From JADFSZ01 sp022560555 [NCBI: PVC group bacterium] (GTDB taxonomy: Bacteria > GCA-001730085 > JADFSZ01), in assembly GCA_022560555.1 (NCBI GenBank), contig JADFSZ010000049.1, positions 1 to 10,162 on the forward strand: DNA of 10,162 bases, given 5' to 3'. A program made the translations under genes and the position numbers. This document shows, piece by piece, positions 6,590 through 10,162 of the stretch. The notes under the pieces are model-generated. The model was not told the DNA's origin. It searched no databases and saw only the letters and a list, made by a program, of their open reading frames with translations. How positions within the stretch are numbered: position 1 is the first letter of the stretch; each line of letters begins with the position of its first letter.

Positions 6590-6592
6590 ACT

Positions 6593-7960
6593 TTAACTGT
6601 TTTGTTTTGTCAGTTCGGCTTGACCATCCAGCCACTGCTCATCTTGAGGCCAAAACTGATCGACGATTTCTTGCTTGATCCCAACTTCATCTTTCGAAAA
6701 ATATTTAGCAAAAAGCTGCCACGCGATTTGCAGCATAGTGTCAATATCGATATTCACGTCGATGGCTAAAAGATGCTCGGAATATTCCTTCGCGAAATTC
6801 AGGGATCGTTTGTCATATTCCGTGAGATCAAAACCGTTTTCCTGCTTTGTTTTGGCATTCGCGGCATCGGAATATAATCGTACCGCGGCATTCATCACTT
6901 GAGGATGATCAGCGCGCGTCTTTTTACCGATCACGAGTTGCTTTAATCTCGATAAACTGCGGAACGGATCTATGATCACTTTTCCGATATCGGTGTCCCG
7001 TCTAAGATAAAGTTGCCCTTCCGTAATGTATCCGGTGTTGTCGGGAATGGCGTGTGTGATGTCCCCTCCGGAAAGCGTGGTTACCGCAATAATCGTGATA
7101 GATCCGCCATCGGGGAATTGAGCCGCTTTTTCGTAAATTTTGGCTAGATCACTGTACAAAGATCCCGGCATGCTGTCCTTTGAGGGAATTTGATCCATTC
7201 TGTTCGACACAATCGAAAGAGCATCGGCATAAAGCGTCATGTCCGTTAAAAGAACGAGAACTTTCATATTGTGTTTTATCGCGAAGTGTTCTGCTGCCGT
7301 CAGAGACATATCCGGAATTAAAAGCCGCTCAACAGGAGGGTTTTCTGTCGTATTCATAAAACAAATAATACGGTCTAACGCTCCGGCATTGTCAAAGATC
7401 GCTTTGTAGTATAAATAGTCATCGTTTGACATCCCCATGCCGCCAAGAACGATCAGATCCGCCTTTGCGCGAAGAGCCACGTCTGCCATCACTTGATTGA
7501 AGGGCTGATCGGGATCGGCAAAAAAAGGAATCTTTTGTCCTGTCACAAGGGTGTTGTTCAAATCAATGCCCGCGATGCCCGTCGCGATCAATTCGGAGGG
7601 CTGTTTTCGCCGAACAGGATTTATGGTCGGACCGTTGATTTCGACTTCCTCCCCTTCAATGTCAGGTCCGCCGTCAATCACGTTCCCGTAGGCGTCAAAA
7701 AAGCGGCCGCGCAGTTCGTCCCCGACTTTTAGCGTTGGGCCGCGGCCAAGAAAGACAACCTCGGAATTTGTGGCGATATTTTCCGTGCCCGGAAACACCT
7801 GTAGCGTGACTTTATTTCCGAAAATTTTGACCACCTGAGCCGGACGATTGTCAACAAAAGCCATCTCAAGATTGCCGATACCCTCTGCCGTGATCGTGCA
7901 TGTTGCCTTAGTAATATTGTCAATCTTTGTATAGATTTTCTGAAAGGCTTGTGTCTTCAT
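6593..7960 (-). CDS. atpB: V-type ATPase regulatory (non-catalytic) subunit B
   Basis: Subunit B alternates with A in the A3B3 head and supplies part of the nucleotide interface without hydrolysing ATP itself. The 455-residue protein has a beta-barrel N-terminus (about 10-80), then the nucleotide-binding fold in which the P-loop is degenerate ('TGQKIPFFADPDQPFNQ', 140-156), as expected for B. 'ADLIVLGGMGMSNDDYLYYKAI' (167-188) and 'TEGQLYLRR' (313-321) are B-subunit landmarks. 'DPFRSLSRLK' includes R338, which aligns with the arginine finger completing the catalytic site on A. The wording of the P-loop region and of 'GGMGMSNDDYLYY' is close to the bacterial chlamydial/spirochaetal branch rather than the archaeal/Enterococcus one. 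The ATG overlaps the atpA stop codon by four bases, with AAAGGAAA upstream. Confidence 0.97.
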   Translation of the reverse strand: MKTQAFQKIYTKIDNITKATCTITAEGIGNLEMAFVDNRPAQVVKIFGNKVTLQVFPGTENIATNSEVVFLGRGPTLKVGDELRGRFFDAYGNVIDGGPDIEGEEVEINGPTINPVRRKQPSELIATGIAGIDLNNTLVTGQKIPFFADPDQPFNQVMADVALRAKADLIVLGGMGMSNDDYLYYKAIFDNAGALDRIICFMNTTENPPVERLLIPDMSLTAAEHFAIKHNMKVLVLLTDMTLYADALSIVSNRMDQIPSKDSMPGSLYSDLAKIYEKAAQFPDGGSITIIAVTTLSGGDITHAIPDNTGYITEGQLYLRRDTDIGKVIIDPFRSLSRLKQLVIGKKTRADHPQVMNAAVRLYSDAANAKTKQENGFDLTEYDKRSLNFAKEYSEHLLAIDVNIDIDTMLQIAWQLFAKYFSKDEVGIKQEIVDQFWPQDEQWLDGQAELTKQNS

Positions 7961-9717
7961 GACGCGGATTTCCTTTCCGATAAAACGTCATCGTGTTTCT
8001 GACGGAATTTTTTAAATGAAGATGAGTCAAACTCTTGGTAATTCATCTGTTTTAAATTGTTAATCATTTTTTTAAAATAGTGAGTGACCTCTTCAAAATT
8101 TTCAAAAGTAAATTTTGCTTGGCAAATATCTAAAACAAGCTTAGCCATGTATTTTTGCCGTGAGAGCGGAGTGGAGCAGTCCACTTTATCAAAAGCGTCT
8201 TGCTGTAAAATGATGGCGTCTATCAGTTCGCTTTTCCAAAAAATATCGTGATAATGTACCGGAACACCGTCATCGCCGAGAATATTGATTTGATCTTTGA
8301 CCTCTTTACCCCGAAGAAGCATATCTTTTAAAGCAGTGACTTTATCTATCCAGCCGGCTTCGATTGTCGTATTCATATTTTCTATAACTTCGCTGTACTC
8401 CAAATATTTTGAGTAGGATTCGATCGGATCGATGGCCGGATAACGTTTGCTGTCCGCCCGTGCCTGGGACAGAGCGTAAAAAGCCCGCGCGGCTTTTTTC
8501 GTCGACTCGGTTACGGGTTCCTTCAGATTTCCTCCGGCCGGACTCACTGTTCCGATAAACGTGATGGATCCCGATTGTCCGTTGTTGAGATGGACATAAC
8601 CGGCCCGGGAATAAAAGTTAGCGATGATCGCGGGCAGATCCATCGGAAAAGCATCCGGACCGGGCAGCTCTTCCATACGATTTGACATTTCTCTTAGGGC
8701 TTGGGCCCAGCGGGACGTGGAATCTGCAAGAAGCAAGACCTTTAGGCCCATCGAGCGGTAATACTCCGCAATGGTCATCCCCGTATAGACGGAAGCCTCT
8801 CTCGATGCAACCGGCATGTTGGAAGTGTTGCAAATAATAATGGTTCTCTCCATCAGTTTTCGGCCGGTACGCGGATCATCCAGCTCCGGAAATTCCGTAA
8901 AAATTTCAACGACCTCGTTCGCACGTTCTCCGCAAGCAACGATAATAATGAGATCCGCATCCGCGTATTTGGATAGAGCATGTTGGAGTACCGTTTTTCC
9001 GCAACCGAACGGCCCGGGGATAAATCCTGTTCCGCCCTCGACCATAGGATTAAGTGTATCAATCACGCGTACACCTGTCTCAAAGATTTTGGAAGGGCGC
9101 GGTTTATCCGCGTAAAATTTGGGGGTAATCTTTACGGGCCAGGTCATGATCATGCTCACGTTGTGGGTCACGCCCTTGGAGTCCTTGATAACGGCCATCG
9201 TATCCCGGGCCTTATACTCACCTTCTGCTGCTGTCGACACGATGGTTCCTTGCCCCGGAAATTTGAACGGTACCATAATCTTATGGTTGATCCACCCCTC
9301 TTTGACTTCTCCTAACCAGTCTGCGGCCCCGACCGTGTCGCCGATTTTAGCCAAAGGATGAAAATGCCATACCGCATTTTCATCGAGGGCAGGAGAAGAG
9401 CTTCCTCTCTCGAGAAAAAGTCCTTCGATTAATTCTAAATCATTTTGCAAGCCGTCATAGCGTTTGGAAAGCATCCCCGGTCCCAATGTGACTTCCAGCA
9501 TGTGGCCGGTGAAAGAAGCGGTGTGACCGACTTTGAGTCCCGCGGTATTTTCAAAAACTTGAACATAAGCGATGTCTCCGTTGATTTTGATGATTTCAGC
9601 TTTGAGTTTTGTGCCTTCCAGATCGATATTGCATATCTCGTTTTGCGCGACAGGGCCGTCCACTTGAATAAGGACGAGATTAGCGACAATGCCTGTGATA
9701 ATTCCTTGTGTACTCAT
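7957..9717 (-). CDS. atpA: V-type ATPase catalytic subunit A
   Basis: Subunit A hydrolyses or makes ATP at the A/B interface. The 586 residues match the family's usual length in bacteria. In order: the N-terminal barrel (1-75); the V-type-specific insertion (about 110-200, 'GWINHKIMVPFKFPGQGTIV'); Walker A 'GPFGCGKTV' at 235-243 with K241; 'ACGERANEVVEIF' at 261-273 with catalytic E264; 'NTSNMPVASREAS'; Walker B 'LLLAD' at 328-332 followed by 'STSRWAQALRE'; and 'SPAGGNLKEPVTEST' at 392-406. The P-loop has Cys239 where many bacteria have Ser or Ala; eukaryotic A subunits also have Cys here. Another Cys (514) follows 'LQQDAFDKVD'. There are six cysteines in all (29, 239, 262, 296, 514, 532). 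An excellent Shine-Dalgarno (GGAGG, 9724-9728) lies inside the end of the DUF2764-type gene, whose stop overlaps this ATG by four bases. Confidence 0.98.
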   Translation of the reverse strand: MSTQGIITGIVANLVLIQVDGPVAQNEICNIDLEGTKLKAEIIKINGDIAYVQVFENTAGLKVGHTASFTGHMLEVTLGPGMLSKRYDGLQNDLELIEGLFLERGSSSPALDENAVWHFHPLAKIGDTVGAADWLGEVKEGWINHKIMVPFKFPGQGTIVSTAAEGEYKARDTMAVIKDSKGVTHNVSMIMTWPVKITPKFYADKPRPSKIFETGVRVIDTLNPMVEGGTGFIPGPFGCGKTVLQHALSKYADADLIIIVACGERANEVVEIFTEFPELDDPRTGRKLMERTIIICNTSNMPVASREASVYTGMTIAEYYRSMGLKVLLLADSTSRWAQALREMSNRMEELPGPDAFPMDLPAIIANFYSRAGYVHLNNGQSGSITFIGTVSPAGGNLKEPVTESTKKAARAFYALSQARADSKRYPAIDPIESYSKYLEYSEVIENMNTTIEAGWIDKVTALKDMLLRGKEVKDQINILGDDGVPVHYHDIFWKSELIDAIILQQDAFDKVDCSTPLSRQKYMAKLVLDICQAKFTFENFEEVTHYFKKMINNLKQMNYQEFDSSSFKKFRQKHDDVLSERKSAS

Positions 9718-10162
9718 AGAGTTCCTCCGGCGTGTTGAAACGATTCGCTAAATTGAAAACTTTTTTTAAGTTCATCGGTGAGAGTATCAATACGTTCTTG
9801 TCCCCGCTCGGGTGTGAGGCCTTGCCGGCGGGAAGCCATATCCAGTTTGAGGAAATAGGCTAAAAGTGACTCGATACGAAAGAACGAAGATGAAGGTATG
9901 TCCTCGAGCTTATTCCAACGGATCTGATCGATACCTATCTCGAGAGCCAAGGGATTATCCTTATAGAGCTCGCAAATTTTCTCGGCGAGAGGGAATATAG
10001 GGGTCAAGCCAAAATCCGCGGCCTGACTTTTCAAAACAGCTTCAGCCACATCATTGTCCCCGATGATCATGGATGAGCAAGGACGTTTGTATTGGCGGCA
10101 ATTCAAGCCGGCGAGAATATTCCGGATGTCTAAATCAAAACGAAACCAATCGCGGATAAATG
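9714..10162 (-). CDS. DUF2764-type V-ATPase-associated protein, 5' end outside the window
   Basis: The reading frame is open to the right edge, so the N-terminus lies beyond the window; 148 codons plus the stop are visible. The visible part begins 'FIRDWFRFDLDIRNILAGLN' and continues with 'IIGDNDVAEA', 'ADFGL', 'LALEIGIDQIRWNKLEDI', 'FRIESLLAYFLKLDMASRR' and 'ERIDTLTDELKKSF'. This helical pattern and the position directly upstream of atpA match the DUF2764 family found in chlamydial-type V-ATPase operons. That family sits where subunit C (the d/AC39-like rotor cap) would be expected, and I infer it plays that role; the inference rests on context and on alpha-helical character, not on a visible motif. 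The stop overlaps the atpA ATG by four bases. The operon promoter and probably atpE lie further upstream, off the window. Confidence 0.85.
   Translation of the reverse strand, partial: FIRDWFRFDLDIRNILAGLNCRQYKRPCSSMIIGDNDVAEAVLKSQAADFGLTPIFPLAEKICELYKDNPLALEIGIDQIRWNKLEDIPSSSFFRIESLLAYFLKLDMASRRQGLTPERGQERIDTLTDELKKSFQFSESFQHAGGTL

Noticed and set aside
1-10162. CRISPR arrays, IS elements, phage genes, tRNA or rRNA genes, toxin-antitoxin pairs
   Set aside because: No regularly spaced repeats, transposase or integrase motifs, or RNA gene patterns were seen on either strand. MazG here is the housekeeping pyrophosphohydrolase, and no mazEF is next to it.

Overview
The window is about 10 kb of chromosomal bacterial DNA of moderate GC with tight gene packing. 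There is no sign of phage, IS elements, CRISPR or RNA genes. Its core is a V/A-type (rotary) ATPase operon on the minus strand. The gene order (DUF2764-type gene, atpA, atpB, atpD, atpI, atpK) is the one familiar from Chlamydiae and also found in some spirochaetes, Bacteroidetes and PVC-related lineages. Together with a FecR-domain envelope protein, this suggests a Gram-negative, often anaerobic bacterium of the PVC/Omnitrophota type. That lineage guess is inference; no rRNA or marker gene is present to settle it.

Layout, left to right. Positions 1-971 (minus) hold a secreted FecR-domain protein cut by the left edge. Positions 1009-1686 (minus) hold MazG, a nucleotide pyrophosphohydrolase, 37 bases upstream of the fecR-type gene and probably cotranscribed with it. 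A divergent intergenic region of about 106 bases follows. Positions 1793-2575 (plus) hold a nucleoside phosphorylase/nucleosidase superfamily protein of the MTA/SAH nucleosidase and HpnG kind. Between 2576 and 2706 lies a consensus sigma70-type promoter whose -35 hexamer is overlapped by an 18-bp dyad. It drives a gene of unknown function (2707-3408, plus). A strong hairpin terminator with A and T tracts on both sides (3418-3461) separates that gene from the convergent ATPase operon. From 10162 down to 3477 (minus) run the DUF2764-type gene (5' end outside the window), then atpA, atpB, atpD, atpI and atpK.

How the genes work together. AtpA and AtpB form the catalytic A3B3 head, AtpD is the central rotor stalk, AtpI is the membrane stator that carries the ion half-channels, and AtpK is the rotor-ring proteolipid. 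DUF2764 sits where a subunit C would be expected. Three of the junctions are 4-base ATGA overlaps, so translation is probably coupled. The exception is the atpB-atpD gap, which holds a tandem repeat and a possible stem-loop. The proteolipid keeps all five residues that bind Na+ in the Enterococcus hirae K subunit, so the enzyme is predicted to move Na+. The P-loop of AtpA carries a cysteine like that of eukaryotic V-ATPases, with a second cysteine near the eukaryotic disulfide partner.

Nothing here is a clearly new system. The points most worth checking are the regulated orphan gene at 2707-3408, the cysteine pair in AtpA, the Na+ signature, and the structured gap inside the ATPase operon.
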